64,000 nucleotides of DNA. It comes from Tubulanus polymorphus (lineage: Eukaryota > Nemertea > Palaeonemertea > Tubulaniformes > Tubulanidae). A model generated the notes under the pieces. It did not search any database. It saw only the letters and a list, made by a program, of their open reading frames with translations, and was not told the DNA's origin. The translations under genes were made by a program, and so were the position numbers. Positions 10,696 to 21,067 of the stretch are shown here, in pieces. Within the stretch, counting starts at the first letter, position 1; each line of letters opens with the position of its first letter. The stretch is from contig NC_134030.1 in NCBI RefSeq assembly GCF_964204645.1, positions 17,613,110 through 17,677,109 of the forward strand. Reading direction: 5' to 3'.

Positions 10696-11121
10696 ATGAA
10701 TAAGGAATTATTCATATTTGAGCCTCATAATATGTTAATTTCTGGTGTAACAAATTGTGGAAAAACTTATTTTATATTAAATTTATTAGAAACTGTTTAT
10801 AAAAACTGTTTTGATAATATAGTATTATTTTGTCCAACATATGAATTTAATCAAACTTATGATAGAAATATTACTAGAAATAATAAATTTATTATATTAG
10901 ATCCTAAAACAGTAAAAGAAAATTTAGATAATTGTATTAAAATAGCAATTGATATTTATAAAGGATCAAATACATTATTCATTATAGATGATTGTGCTAA
11001 TCTACATGATTCAAAAGTTAGAGAAAGTGAGTTATGTTATTTAGCTTTTTCTGGTAGACATTTTGGGATAACAACATGGGTTTTAAATCAAAAATATAAT
11101 TCAATTGTTAAAGACTTATGA
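10696..11121 (+). CDS. DNA packaging ATPase (FtsK/HerA type), C-terminally truncated (copy A)
   Basis: Predicted to pump DNA into the capsid. Walker A GVTNCGKTYF lies at residues 17-26 and Walker B TLFIIDDCA near 95-103. The conserved YLAFSGRHFGITTWVLNQKY follows. At 141 residues it ends just after the SIVKDL motif, whereas Polinton ATPases normally continue for another 50-100 residues, so the C-terminal part appears lost and replaced by the repeat array that starts 15 bases downstream. Start context AATACATAAATGAAT, immediately after the integrase stop. Confidence 0.85.
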   Translation: MNKELFIFEPHNMLISGVTNCGKTYFILNLLETVYKNCFDNIVLFCPTYEFNQTYDRNITRNNKFIILDPKTVKENLDNCIKIAIDIYKGSNTLFIIDDCANLHDSKVRESELCYLAFSGRHFGITTWVLNQKYNSIVKDL

Positions 11122-11136
11122 ATTTATTTAAATTCA

Positions 11137-11403
11137 ACTAGCTTGTTAATCTAGTTGAATTCTAGTTACATTCTAGTTGAATTCTAGTTATTGGTAGTTG
11201 GAACAAAATCGACTAGATTTAACAATATTTTAACTAGCTTGTTAATCTAGTTTAATTCTAGTTACATTCTAGTTGAATTCTAGTTGTTAGTAGTTGAAAC
11301 AAAAATCAACTAGATTTAACAAGAAATAAACAAAAACAACAATATTTCAACTAGCTTGTTAATCTAGTTGAATTCTAGTTACATTCTAGTTGAATTCTAG
11401 TTG
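11137..11403. repeat. Three-copy repeat with palindromic core between ATPase and next gene
   Basis: Three copies start with AACTAGCTTGTTAATCTAGT at 11137, 11230 and 11349. Each is followed by tandem GAATTCTAGTT/ACATTCTAGTT subrepeats; spacers of roughly 40-65 bases separate the copies. The unit start is itself an interrupted palindrome (AACTAG...CTAGTT), and the spacer GACTAGATTTAACAA pairs with the following TTGTTAATCTAGT, so strong hairpins are possible. It occupies the place where the rest of the ATPase gene would be expected. Could be a replication or regulatory site or a junk array; not comparable with copy B, which ends earlier. Confidence 0.8.
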
Positions 11404-11434
11404 CAACAACACAACTAATTTATTTGTTATACAA

Positions 11435-12025
11435 ATGGTAGGTGAAAAGAAAATAAAATCTAAAAATGGTGATGTTCCAATTGAAAAAACTTTAGATGAT
11501 TTAGGAATAAAAGAAAACAAATTAATTCCAGATGATGGTGCTTTAAATAATGTTACAACAAATAATAATTATGAATATTATCTTTATTGTAAACATCAAT
11601 TAGAAATAATAATAGCATCTGGAAAATGTAAAAATTTTGTCGGTAAAAATTTAACTTATAATGAATTAGATACAATGAAATCAGATGAAATTATTAGATT
11701 ATTTAAGATTTATGAAGCCGCGAGAACAGCTAGAATTAATGACGCGATATCAGAAAATGTAGTAAAAGGTTATAGCAAATTATGTAATTATATATTACCA
11801 ATTGAAGATGAAAATAGATTATATGCTGATTTAAAAAATGATTATTTAGTTATGACTGAATTAAATAAATGGATTGGATATTTATCATTTCAATTAGGTG
11901 GATTTATGACATTATTATCAACTGGGGTTATAACATTTTCAAATATTGAAAGTAAAAATATTTCTATAATAAGTGAGCGAGGTGGAAGAAGTGAAGAAAA
12001 AACCGAGATCACAGAAACAAATTGA
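11435..12025 (+). CDS. Conserved Polinton protein of ~197 aa, function unknown (copy A)
   Basis: ATG at 11435 chosen over an in-frame upstream ATG inside the repeat array because it lies in the element's promoter motif (TTATTTGTTATACAAATGG). Visible patterns: EYYLYCKHQLEIIIASGKCKN in part, YNELDTMKSDEIIRLFKIYE and ARINDAISENVVKGYSKL, a helical region, then a moderately hydrophobic stretch (YLSFQLGGFMTLLSTGVITF). I recognise the family as recurrent near the ATPase in animal Polintons without known role. The last 15-20 residues after ISII look out of frame relative to the family, and a basic frame starts in the overlapping register. Confidence 0.6.
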   Translation: MVGEKKIKSKNGDVPIEKTLDDLGIKENKLIPDDGALNNVTTNNNYEYYLYCKHQLEIIIASGKCKNFVGKNLTYNELDTMKSDEIIRLFKIYEAARTARINDAISENVVKGYSKLCNYILPIEDENRLYADLKNDYLVMTELNKWIGYLSFQLGGFMTLLSTGVITFSNIESKNISIISERGGRSEEKTEITETN

Positions 12026-12365
12026 ATGGTCTCGGCAATTAGGAATTAAATGACAAGAATATAAAAAAGCTTTAAAAGAAAAAATAAGTAATAAAAATGT
12101 TAATAAAAATAGTGAAAATATTGTTATTTCTAATCCTTCTAATGATAGAATATTTGATAAATGTCTATATTTTACAGTTGGATTTGTAATTGTATTCATT
12201 TTGATTGGGTGTAATTGGTATAAGAAGTCAAATAAAATTCATGATATTAATAATTCTGATACAACTGCTATCAAAAATGAAAATACTTCTGAAATTCCAA
12301 AATTGACAATAAAAAAATGGATTAATATTTTAGAAAAAAAGCAAAAAAATAATTTTTTTAATTAA
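11991..12365 (+). pseudogene. Basic protein with one membrane segment, overlapping frame (copy A)
   Basis: From 11991 a frame different from the preceding gene reads a basic segment with KQIEWSRQLGIK, a TGA at 12051, then EYKKALKEKISNKN, a membrane segment (LYFTVGFVIVFILIG near 12165-12215) and a charged tail to TAA at 12363. No ATG is present at the expected start, so either it overlaps the upstream gene with a lost start, or both are halves of one gene broken by a frameshift near 11975. The basic N-terminus followed by a membrane helix is typical of small virion proteins. Confidence 0.45.
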
Positions 12366-12484
12366 TTGAATATTAATTGAATAGCTCACTACTTTTTTCT
12401 ATCTATGCGGAGCAATTAAATTTTCCAGATAAGTCATTTCGGATTCTAGATATTCATTATTTTAATTAATTTATTTTTTTAAAT
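12366..12484. other. Short intergenic gap between convergent genes (copy A)
   Basis: AT-rich spacer between the rightward basic protein and the leftward terminal gene. It contains ATTAATTGAATATTAATTGA, a near-direct repeat. No gene or terminator motif recognised. Confidence 0.5.
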
Positions 12485-12810
12485 TTAATCAACAATTTCT
12501 AAATCATGATGTCCATCTTCATTTTTTCCATGATAGATTATTTTAAATCCTTCTAAATCTTTTAATTCCTCTGTACTCAATGAAACCCATTTATCAGGTA
12601 AAAATACTTTAAATTCTCTCGATGTACTAACATTACAGTAGCTTAAATTAGCTGATACTTTCTCTCCATATTTAGTTTTTATCTTTTCTAATTTCAATAT
12701 TTTATGTTCAATTTCTTTTGTAACATCAACTAACTTTTTTATTTCAAATTGTTTTTTGCTGGTTTTATTCTGTTATTTATTGTTGCTAAGAATGCTTTTC
12801 TATCTCCCAT
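12485..12810 (-). pseudogene. Terminal leftward small gene, ~108 aa (copy A)
   Basis: Reads from ATG at 12810, inside the terminal repeat, to the stop at 12485. The first ~17 codons (MGDRKAFLATINN) and the rest (from KKQFEIKKLVDVTKEI) are in different frames, so one frameshift lies near 12757. The C-terminal region, KTKYGEKVSA then FKVFLPDKWVSLS, resembles a small Polinton protein family with a conserved FLP-[DR] motif. An OB-fold or DNA-binding role is only a guess. The promoter motif TTTTCCTTATAAATGG is part of the terminal repeat. Confidence 0.55.
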
Positions 12811-12846
12811 TTATAAGGAAAACAAATTACTTGTGGTGATGAGTGG
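12807..12846 (-). repeat. Right terminal inverted repeat of copy A
   Basis: The reverse complement matches the left end of copy B (51327-51366) at 38 of 40 positions. The outer 20 bases (TTACTTGTGGTGATGAGTGG as written on the plus strand) are identical. The inner part is the T-tract, TAAATG promoter and start codon of the terminal gene. Confidence 0.85.
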
Positions 12847-13140
12847 GGATTACTTCCCCCTGTATATAACAAACACGCTATTAACCGTTCTCACCCAAGC
12901 CTCACAGCATCTATTTATCTGGGCACAGTTGACACGCAATCACTGTACTACAGTAATAGCCCACGCGTTAATAACCGTTCTCAGTAGAGACTCACTGTAT
13001 CGATCTATCCACGCGCAGCTGTTGTTACCCGCACTCACTGTATATGTGTATCACAGAGCAATCGTCCGTTCTCACTAGAGCCTAGCTGTGATGAGTGGTG
13101 TCTCATACTCAATTGAATTATTACTTGTGGTGATGAGTGG
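12847..13140. repeat. Flank with two further copies of the terminal motif
   Basis: Just outside the element end, GTGATGAGTGGTGTCTC occurs at 13088 and the 20-base terminal sequence TTACTTGTGGTGATGAGTGG recurs exactly at 13121-13140. Between them lie short imperfect repeats containing TTAACCGTTCTCA-like motifs (12879, 12969). This may be debris of another copy's end or an extended, duplicated terminus. No gene. Confidence 0.65.
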
Positions 13141-13347
13141 TGTCTCGCCCTCTCGCCCTCTGATCTGAAAGCCCACTTTGCCAATTACTTCGATGGATAC
13201 CAAACTTTAAATGATACTGAAAATAATGCCGCTGTTTATAAACTTTTCAAGTCACAGCTATTTTCACTAACGTTCCCATTATATGTAGCAATCCTCCACG
13301 TAATATCAATTATGTCTGATATTGTGCAACTCGATACTAACGACTAT
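13141..13347. other. Host DNA, nothing recognised
   Basis: Begins with a CTCGCC-rich stretch, then ordinary mixed-composition sequence. No open frame or repeat I can name. Confidence 0.4.
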
Positions 13348-13605
13348 AGCCGCGATCACGGGGAGACGATTTGACCCGGGCGGCCAAATTGGCACGGATC
13401 AGCTCCGAGTCAAATTTGGCCCGTGCTTAATTTTAGAGAGCGCATTCGCACGCAAACCATTCACTCGATACTAAACAATGCTTAAACAAAGCGAAGTGGA
13501 TCATTTCCGGTACCAGTTGCAATTCACATGCTTAAATTTTGACCCGGACCTGGTCCGACGTTTTTGGTCGAGCCAAATTGGGCGTACTGATCCGCAGCAA
13601 GATTT
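13348..13605 (+). repeat. Dispersed repeat, related to the pair at 47.8-48.4 kb
   Basis: Starts AGCCGCGATCAC followed by GGGGAGACGATTTG and shares several blocks with 48120-48383: AAACCATTCACTCGATACT, AAGCGAAGTGGATCATTT and the GGTCCGACGTTTTTGG-type block, mostly in opposite orientation. The right terminal repeat is not visible here. Likely a short non-autonomous DNA element. Confidence 0.6.
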
Positions 13606-14823
13606 CGTAGTGGCTAGAAAATGTTTGTAATGTGGATTTCCTGTATGCGTTGGTGGTCATTAATGGGTGTCAGACAACAAACGATGGTAGTAAGCAAGTT
13701 GTTGTTTGATGCTTTAATCTATCAGCGCTGACCATAAATCAGCCTGAGGTAAAAATAATTCTTTCTCGGTTCTTCTGCTGCGATATCTGGCAAACATTCA
13801 GAAATCTTTTTATAAACTTAAGAATAGACGGAACCGTATTTGGTCGGAACAATGGGTTGCATTAATAATGTGGCTGGTGGAAGGATCGCGCTGTTACTTC
13901 ATGAAATAAAAGTATGTGGAGACATTGTTGTTTTGCTTTAACCCGTATTGTAATAAAATTTATTTAGATAATGAAGTTCCGAATGAAAAGTATTTTAAAT
14001 CATTCAAAAAGAAACAATGAGTGGTACCGTAATTTGAGACGAATGCTTAAGTTTTGAAAATATATTTAATTTGAGAATGTTAATAAAAAACAAAAGGTTT
14101 ATAATCGCTCTAACGTTTTATGAAAATAAATTTGTGTTAAATGTTAATATTAGCTCTCTAAAAGTTTCTCTTGTTGTATACGTCTGTTGGTAACTCTCAG
14201 AGAATAGCTGTTCTCTCAACAATGATAAGCAAGGAGTGAGTAAATCATTCCGCGTCATGACAGGAGGGTTGGAAGGAAAAAGTTAGTTAGCAAATCAGTT
14301 TTGAAAACAATTTTAGATCAGCAAATCATTAATCGCAAATGTAAAATACTCCAGATAATCCGAATAATCAACGATGTGTGGATGGTTAGGTTTTTTCTAG
14401 GGGACCTCCCTCCCCTTCAATTCGCTGTTTATAGACCTTATGAGAAAAAAAAACTCTAATTCACCGAGTTGAAACATGATAGTATCTGATTGCGGTAACT
14501 TTCACCCGGCGGTCTTATTTTACTGTTAACAGTATTTACTGCTATTGATGAACTGTTTATATGTTTTTATATTTACCCTGGACTGATAAACAAACTGTCA
14601 CCAGATCTGATAAGAGACCATAATTCAAAATACCGATTATATAACCAGACCCTGACTGTTTTAGTCAAAGATTTAAAACAATCGGGTTGGTGGGTCCATT
14701 TTGGTCCTCAGAATTTTGAAAGACAATAATATTGCTGTCGCCTCAAAACTTTACACCGGTTTTATATGCGAGATCACATTTGGACTCGAGTCACATCATT
14801 CTGTACTGAACTGAACTCTGATC
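13606..14823. other. Host DNA, nothing recognised
   Basis: About 1.2 kb of mixed-composition sequence without coding similarity, tandem repeats or structured motifs that I can support. Confidence 0.4.
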
Positions 14824-14919
14824 TCAATAATTACCGAGATTCTCAGCAGGTCTATCGACGGTTTGCTCCTCGTCATCGCGAACATTTTCTGCATTTATTC
14901 CTGGAAAACTCTCCGCCAT
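14824..14919 (-). other. Duplicated small exon-like frame, copy 1
   Basis: Reading leftward from 14919, a 31-residue frame starts MAESFPGINAEN and contains DDEEQTVD. It is preceded by a good acceptor (CCTGTTTTTCAG) ten bases before the ATG. It is the paralogue of 15013-15210; the two differ by gaps of 6 and 48 bases, both multiples of three. Protein family unknown. Confidence 0.4.
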
Positions 14920-15012
14920 AGTACCGTTTACTGAAAAACAGGATTAAAAATTCAGTCATTTCAATCTCAACAAGTGCAGACTTTTTCCTGACCTAAGTGT
15001 TTTGTCCAGTAT

Positions 15013-15210
15013 TTACACAATCAGCCCCGACTCACATTCAGACGTCACAAGTTGAAAGTGACAAAATCGAGGAAACGAACAGCAACAGCTATCGACGGTT
15101 TGCTCCTCGTCATCGCTTGATTCATGTATCGTCAATGTACTATTGACGCCTAATTGAATATTTTCTGCATTTTCTGCATTTATTCCTGGATTACGATTAC
15201 TCTCCGCCAT
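15013..15210 (-). other. Duplicated small exon-like frame, copy 2
   Basis: A 65-residue frame starting MAESNRNPGINAENAEN, with an acidic part ending SSDDEEQTVDS. It lies in a ~200-base direct repeat of 14824-15024 that shares the acceptor, start and downstream TTTTGTCCAG block. A further piece of the unit (ACGAAATCGAGGAAACGAAC) recurs near 18767. Could be the first coding exon of an unrecognised gene or part of a repeat. Confidence 0.4.
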
Positions 15211-15315
15211 AGTACCGTTTACTGAAAAACAGGATTTAGAATTCAGTTATTTTATCACAAGTGCAACACATTTTTCTGACCTAATTGTTTTGTCCAGTTT
15301 TTACACAATTAGCCT

Positions 15316-17498
15316 CTATGTAGCGTTTCGTAGTTAGTATACATTAAAACTCTGGCATGTCTCTGCATCTACATGGTACCTGAAAAATACTCACCGGACG
15401 AGCGTGTGTACTCGCTCGTACCAGGTTTAATCATCGTGGTAGCGTGATCCTCTTTTGTATCCTCAGAGTATATATGTGTAAACGTGTACGTATGTAATAA
15501 TGTATGTAAAATGGCGTCGCTACTAAGGGTTCGCCTGCGTCGCGTAAACAACGGGAAAGATGTTTATGAAGGGGTATACGACCACCACAGGAAGATATGT
15601 TTGTGTGTAGAATAACAAATGGCTCTCAGGCTTAACTCGACCTAGCACACGAGTAAGCATTTCCCGCAACCCCGGGTGTAGATTGCTGATAGATCCAGGA
15701 ACGCAACGACTGGGCCGACTCGAAAACTACCCTCCGGGATCTAAGGATCGGACCCCAACCCTATATTAGAACCTATAGATAGCGATGCGCACCCTTATGT
15801 CCACCAAATAACTCACTATCTCGTGGTTATACATGGACCCGAGTCGACCGTTAAACACACCACGTCACCCACCCCCGACGTGGACTTTCCTCGCTTGAGC
15901 CTAAATTGGATAGCGGAATAAACGGACACCGCCCGTCACCCGAACGGGATTGCACTACGTTCCGCTGGACTCTATCCGTTCCGAGAGCGAGCCTCTACGC
16001 AGACCATGAACGCTCAGACCAAATCCACGGTTTTGCTACGGCCGACATACTCATACGGAATCGTTAATATAATTTCACGTACTGCGACAGCAGCTTTTAT
16101 TTAATCACAAGAAATCAACATACGTCATGCTCAAAGACAAGATAGGTTCATACTCTGCAAATGCTTACATACTTACAAAAAGGGAAAAGACTATGCGATT
16201 GACACTTGCTATTAAACTTTAACCTCACACAACGAACACATATAGACCGCGGACATTACATAACCTTAAGGGTTGCCTATATGAATTTCATTTAAACTTA
16301 AGTACGCGCACATACAAACCGGCCTTAGAGGCCTATAATAAAAAGACAACGAAGACGATAATAGCTTATAATGATATCAAAAGCAATGAATTAGACCCGT
16401 GTTAAATACTTAAGTATGAACGGGGAGAGAAGATAAGACTTAATACATAACGATACGAATCAATCCGTCTCTAATACATAAGTATTGACGGACTTTAGTT
16501 CAAAGATCCTATAGCCGAAATAGAAACACGACCGAAACCCGTCTGTAATACATAAGTATGGGCGGGAGCTATAATGCTTAAAGCTTAAAGCCGCGGACAC
16601 ACTGGGCGATTTCGTCGGCCGACGAAATCGGCGAACAGCGCCGCTTACTTTGAAACGACCAGCTGCTAGCGCCACCTTTAATAAATCAAAGAGCCGTGAT
16701 TGGCTGGTTAATACGGCGCTCGAGGCGACTGATCGCCGTACCCGGACCAGGGATGAGAACGCCGACCTGTAAAATCCGCGGGTTATTTTTCTTGAGTGAC
16801 ATACGCGAACCAGCTGACGGCTGCCGAGCGAGCGCCGAAGGCGCGAAGCTATTTCGGGGCGGTTTGGGGGCCCTCCCCCAAGAAAATTTTAGAAATTAAA
16901 TACGTTTTCCGAGCACTTAGAGCGATCTCGAACCCATGAACGACTATTATATTTTGGAAGGTAATGGCTAGTTCCAATGTGGTACATCCTCATTTGATGA
17001 CATTCAGCATCTCATGCATTACGGGTCGAGCCCTGAATTATTGCAGTAAAAATGCGCCGATGAATGCTCACTAAAAATCATCACCAAGTAGTGTATAATA
17101 TCCGAAAGCGTTCGCCACACACACGCAGCAACAGTAAGTAGACCTATATACGTTACTACTGTTGCTGTGCGTGCGTGTCTGCAACCGATCGATAAAATAC
17201 ATACAAACTCATCGTAGTACAAATGTACATACAAAATCACTGTGTTGCAATGAATATGCATTGAAATGCGATACTTTTACGTGACGATAAGTAAAACAGG
17301 CACTGAACGCTTTTACGGTTCACCTGATTACCGATCGCGCCGGGCCAATTGAGTGAGATCATCACCCCCGCGCCGGACCAATTAAGTGAGATCATCACCC
17401 CCCCCCCCCCTACTTTTACATCATTTTTGGACTATTTGGAAAATTGATATTTTTCAATACTGAAATCCGCGGGAAACCGCGGGGAATTCTCATCTCTG
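15316..17498. other. Host DNA without recognisable gene, GC-richer
   Basis: More GC-rich than the surroundings. AATACATAAGTAT recurs near 16470 and 16548 and again near 17711, and a palindromic piece GATTTCGTCGGCCGACGAAATC lies near 16610. The 16595-16640 block shares GGACACACTGGGCGATT with the fold-back at 17499-17656. A C-run sits at 17399. No coding frame looks genuine. Confidence 0.45.
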
Positions 17499-17656
17499 CC
17501 GGACACACTGGGCGATTCTGCCAACATATTGGATTCGGGCGATTTCGTCGGCCGACTAAATCGCCCAAGGCGATTGCCCGGACACACTGGGCGATTTTAC
17601 CGGCGATTTCGTCGGGCGACGAAATCGGGCGACCAAATCGCCCAGTGTGTCCGGGC
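17499..17656. repeat. Short fold-back element with terminal inverted repeats
   Basis: Left arm CCGGACACACTGGGCGATT, right arm AATCGCCCAGTGTGTCCGG, with an internal third copy of the left arm near 17579. The middle is rich in CGATTTCGTCGG palindromes. Architecture of a miniature inverted-repeat transposable element; a partial relative lies near 16600. Confidence 0.65.
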
Positions 17657-18796
17657 CTTAAGGCTAACGGCCATATATATATACACAATAAACAGTAATT
17701 GAATTCGCCGTAATACATAAGTATTAGCGAATAATAACGCGTAGGCCAACAACGTATTTACAGTAGGAGGGATTCTGTGGGCTTAAGGCCCTTGATTTTC
17801 AACTCGGAAAGAAGAACAGAGACGAACGGGTGCAAGACCCGAAACGCCGCCAGGCGGCGCTGTCCCCGGACCGACTTACATCGTTAAAGGATGATCTCCA
17901 AGTAACTGACTATACTAAAAAGTCGCGCGTCTTATATTCACGCATTGCCGACTCCGATGTGTTGAATCACTCCGCGTCGCTTCGCTGGTCGCTCAACAAT
18001 GGCCGTCGCGGTAGATGTGCTTCTTCGCATTCTTTCGAGTCGCTCTGCTGCTGGACTACGTCGTCTACATGCAGATGCCATATATCATTAAAAAGCTTAG
18101 AACTTTCACTTTCTAATGGTGTGAAATGTGTGGAGGATCGTCCATTCGTAAAGATTAATAAGGTCTCGAAAGGCGGTCGTCATGCGTGACCGCGTTCAGG
18201 ACCGTCGATTCAATCGTCGAATTCTCGGCATTTTTAGGATATGAAGGTGACGAAATCATCTTCTGGATTTGTAATATTGAGGACTATATAAGGGCGTTAA
18301 CTTCGTGACTAGAAATTAAGGTGATAGCTTATAATGATAGCCGCAAGACGTCGGTGTAGAAACTTAAACTCTCCAGTTAGTCGAGCGGGCCATGTGCTCG
18401 TACCGGAAGAAAACAAACCGGCGAAATCGTCTCAACTAATAAACTACGGCTCGTGTCGCCTAAAAATGATGAAATTCGTAGATGCTTTCACCGAGTCAAG
18501 ACTTTATAATCCTCTTTCAAACGGTATCACACGTGATAGCTTTCGATAATTATTTCGTGTGTAAAAGGCGAGATAAATGCAGCGGCGGTACTATTTAACA
18601 CCGGGAACAATTTCGGGATTAAGGAGTCGCGGGTTATCGTCGGCGCCGGAGTAAGGGGAAGGTATCTTCTGCAAGGTCGCTAATAAACAAGGGGAAGGAG
18701 GAATCTGTCTTGAGAAATGAAATTTTGTTACATCTACTCACATTCAGACGTCACAAATTGAAAGTGACGAAATCGAGGAAACGAACAGCAACAATT
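17657..18796. other. Host DNA, nothing recognised
   Basis: Some GC-rich open frames (for example 17830-18189) show no protein-like pattern. The end (18730-18790) repeats the block seen at 15035-15090. Confidence 0.4.
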
Positions 18797-19068
18797 AGCA
18801 GACAGTTCACTAGCTATCAGACAGTTCACTAGCTTTCAGACAGTTCACTAGCTGTCACACAGTTCACTAGCTATCAGACAGTTCATTAGCTGTCAGACAA
18901 TTCACTAGCTGTCAGACAGTTCACTAGCTATCAGACAGTTCACTAGCTGTCAGACAGTTCACTAGCTATCAGACAGTTCACTAGCTATCAGACAGTTCAC
19001 TAGCTGTCAGACAGTTCACTAGCTGTCAGACAGTTCCCCTAGCTGTCAGACAGTTCACTAGCTTTCAG
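18797..19068. repeat. 20-bp minisatellite, about 13 copies
   Basis: Unit TCAGACAGTTCACTAGCTAT with the last bases varying between TAT, TGT and TTT; one unit carries a small insertion (TTCCCCTAG). Units are contiguous without spacers. Confidence 0.92.
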
Positions 19069-20480
19069 GCTATCATTAGATATTTTAGTCGGCGGTTTAA
19101 CATTATCATTTTTTATTTATGAACCCCCTCCTGGACTGGATCCGCCGCGCCTGATTGACGCTGCCTTATCGATAATTCGTAACTCGTCTCATTGTGAGTG
19201 CATTTTTATGAAAATACCCCTCCCCTCCTCCTACCTAAATCACAAACGCGTTTGTTCACAAAAATGACAAGAATATCCTAACAACATACCTCTCGATATG
19301 ACAAAACTGTAAGATGAATATATACTGTATCAAAACCGTACGTCCACAGGACACTACTGTTCGTCTTCCTCTAAGTGACTGAACTGCGCACTTTATCCGA
19401 TCCCGCCCCCGTCACGTGATCTATTTGTATTTTTTTAGATACGTGGTAATGATGGTCATTTGTCCTGTGAAACTCATGAATATTAATGAGCTCATCGATC
19501 GCTTCCCGGAAGTCAGGCAAGCACTCGCGTGTCTGTATCGATTGTATTGTAGTAGTATAGTATCCGTTTTGGTTCCACTCTGAGTTCCACACGGGGTTCC
19601 ACTCTGAGTTCCACTCTGAGTTTCACTCTGAGTTCCACACGGGGTTCCACAGGGTCCACAGTTGTGAATTAAGATTTGACTATGAGTTAACTCATTGAAA
19701 ATGAACTGATTTTAACCCAGATTATGACCAGTGATCCCAATAGTTAGATAATATGGCCCGAGTCCGTTATAAGTCGAAAATAGTGCCAGTGTAGTGGGCC
19801 ATCTTGATTTTGGTCAGGTCAGTTTTTGGGACAGAATCACCGACGGGTCGCCAGTCCGAATTGTATATGTTGTAGCAATAATACATTGAATTCTAACAGC
19901 TGCCGCGAAACGAAGCAGCGGCGGATCTAGGGACCCGAGAGACCAGGGCCACTCCCCCTCGAAGTACCGAGCGTTTATTTCTTATTTTCCCGAATACTGT
20001 TGCGCCCCGGCTTGAGAGTTTTGTGCAGCTATAATCTAATCATGAATTAGTTCTAAAATGCAGGAAATTGCACCAATTTTGCACATGGAATTTTGAAATA
20101 TTCTGGGGGATGATCCCCAGATTCCCTTGTCTTCGCGCCTAATACGGCGTTCAAAATTTGTGCGCCCATGGTGCGCAATATGAGTGCTTTACATTAATCT
20201 CTAACAGCCAAATTAAATTTTGAATAAAGTGAATTGACGCGTCGATAATGCTATATCCATTTGACAGTAATTCCATGCCATAAATGAATACCATTATCGT
20301 CAACCCGGACGATAAATTATTATAATCATTGTGAAAATATCCAATTATTTTCTAGTTTAGTTGAAATTACCAAATAAGATCAAAATCATCCACATCCCGA
20401 TGGACCCGAGTTTTGAAGTTGGACAAAAATAAATAAAGAACATAAAATATAGAGTCTTGAACTAGGGCTAAACACGAGTG
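19069..20480. other. Host DNA with a short CTCTGAGTTCCA repeat
   Basis: Around 19571-19650 the words GTTCCACTCTGA and GTTCCACACGGG repeat several times. Otherwise no gene or structure recognised. Confidence 0.45.
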
Positions 20481-20640
20481 TTTTGAAACAGGCCCTCCGC
20501 TGGAGAACTATGAGTGTATTGAAACAGGCCCTCCGCTGGAGAACCATGAGTATTGAAACAGGCCCTCCGCTGGAGAACCATGAGTATTGAAATAGGCCCT
20601 CCGCTGGAGAACCATGAGTATTGAAACAGGCTACCTGAGA
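20481..20640. repeat. 34-bp tandem repeat, four to five copies
   Basis: Unit contains GAAACAGGCCCTCCGCTGGA followed by GAACCATGAGTATT. Because 34 is not a multiple of three, all frames run through; the two overlapping leftward frames here are repeat artefacts. Confidence 0.88.
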
Positions 20641-21067
20641 TACCCTGTACCCGTGGAGCACAACGGTCCAAACTAAAATGCAGTTAGAAAAATCTATTCA
20701 CCTCACAGAAGGAGAGAACTTCCGCTTTATATGCGATTTTTATATCTGAATTGCTATCGACTGATATTGCAGCTGTAAAATGAATACTCCCAAATCATGC
20801 TGATATAAATTCTATAGGAGGCCCGGAATCAAATGGGATTTTGGATTTGAAAAACTATCTAACTGCAGGGCGAATCGAGACAGGAACACAAGGAGCACAC
20901 GTGTTCACGTCGAAATTTATCCCGTACCCTTTTGAAAATACAGCCCCCAATAAGACAGCAATCCGCAGCGCGAGATTTAGCTTATATACCCTAAATGTCC
21001 CTCAAATGCCTAAAAATCGTGTGAGAATCTGACAATTATAGAAATGAAAAATAGAATCCGAAATGTT
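20641..21067. other. Host DNA, nothing recognised
   Basis: No supported coding frame, repeat or structured motif between the two tandem arrays. Confidence 0.4.

Larger units (their letters stand above)
1..12846 (+). mobile_element. Polinton/Maverick-like element, copy A (right part)
   Basis: Virus-like self-synthesising DNA transposon. The call rests on the linked set DNA polymerase B, double-jelly-roll major capsid, chromodomain integrase and FtsK/HerA packaging ATPase, closed on the right by a terminal inverted repeat at 12807-12846. It is far more AT-rich than the flanking host DNA. The left part lies before base 1. Many genes carry stops and frameshifts, so this copy is a fossil. No adenain-type cysteine protease was recognised. 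The gene set matches adintovirus-like Polintons of animals; the boundary on the right is inferred from the match to the left end of copy B. Confidence 0.9.

Noticed and set aside
16460-18189. Several GC-rich open frames as genes
   Set aside because: No protein-family pattern, composition follows local GC content, and some run through inverted repeats.
18797-19068. CRISPR-like array
   Set aside because: Units are contiguous 20-bp repeats with no unique spacers, in animal DNA.
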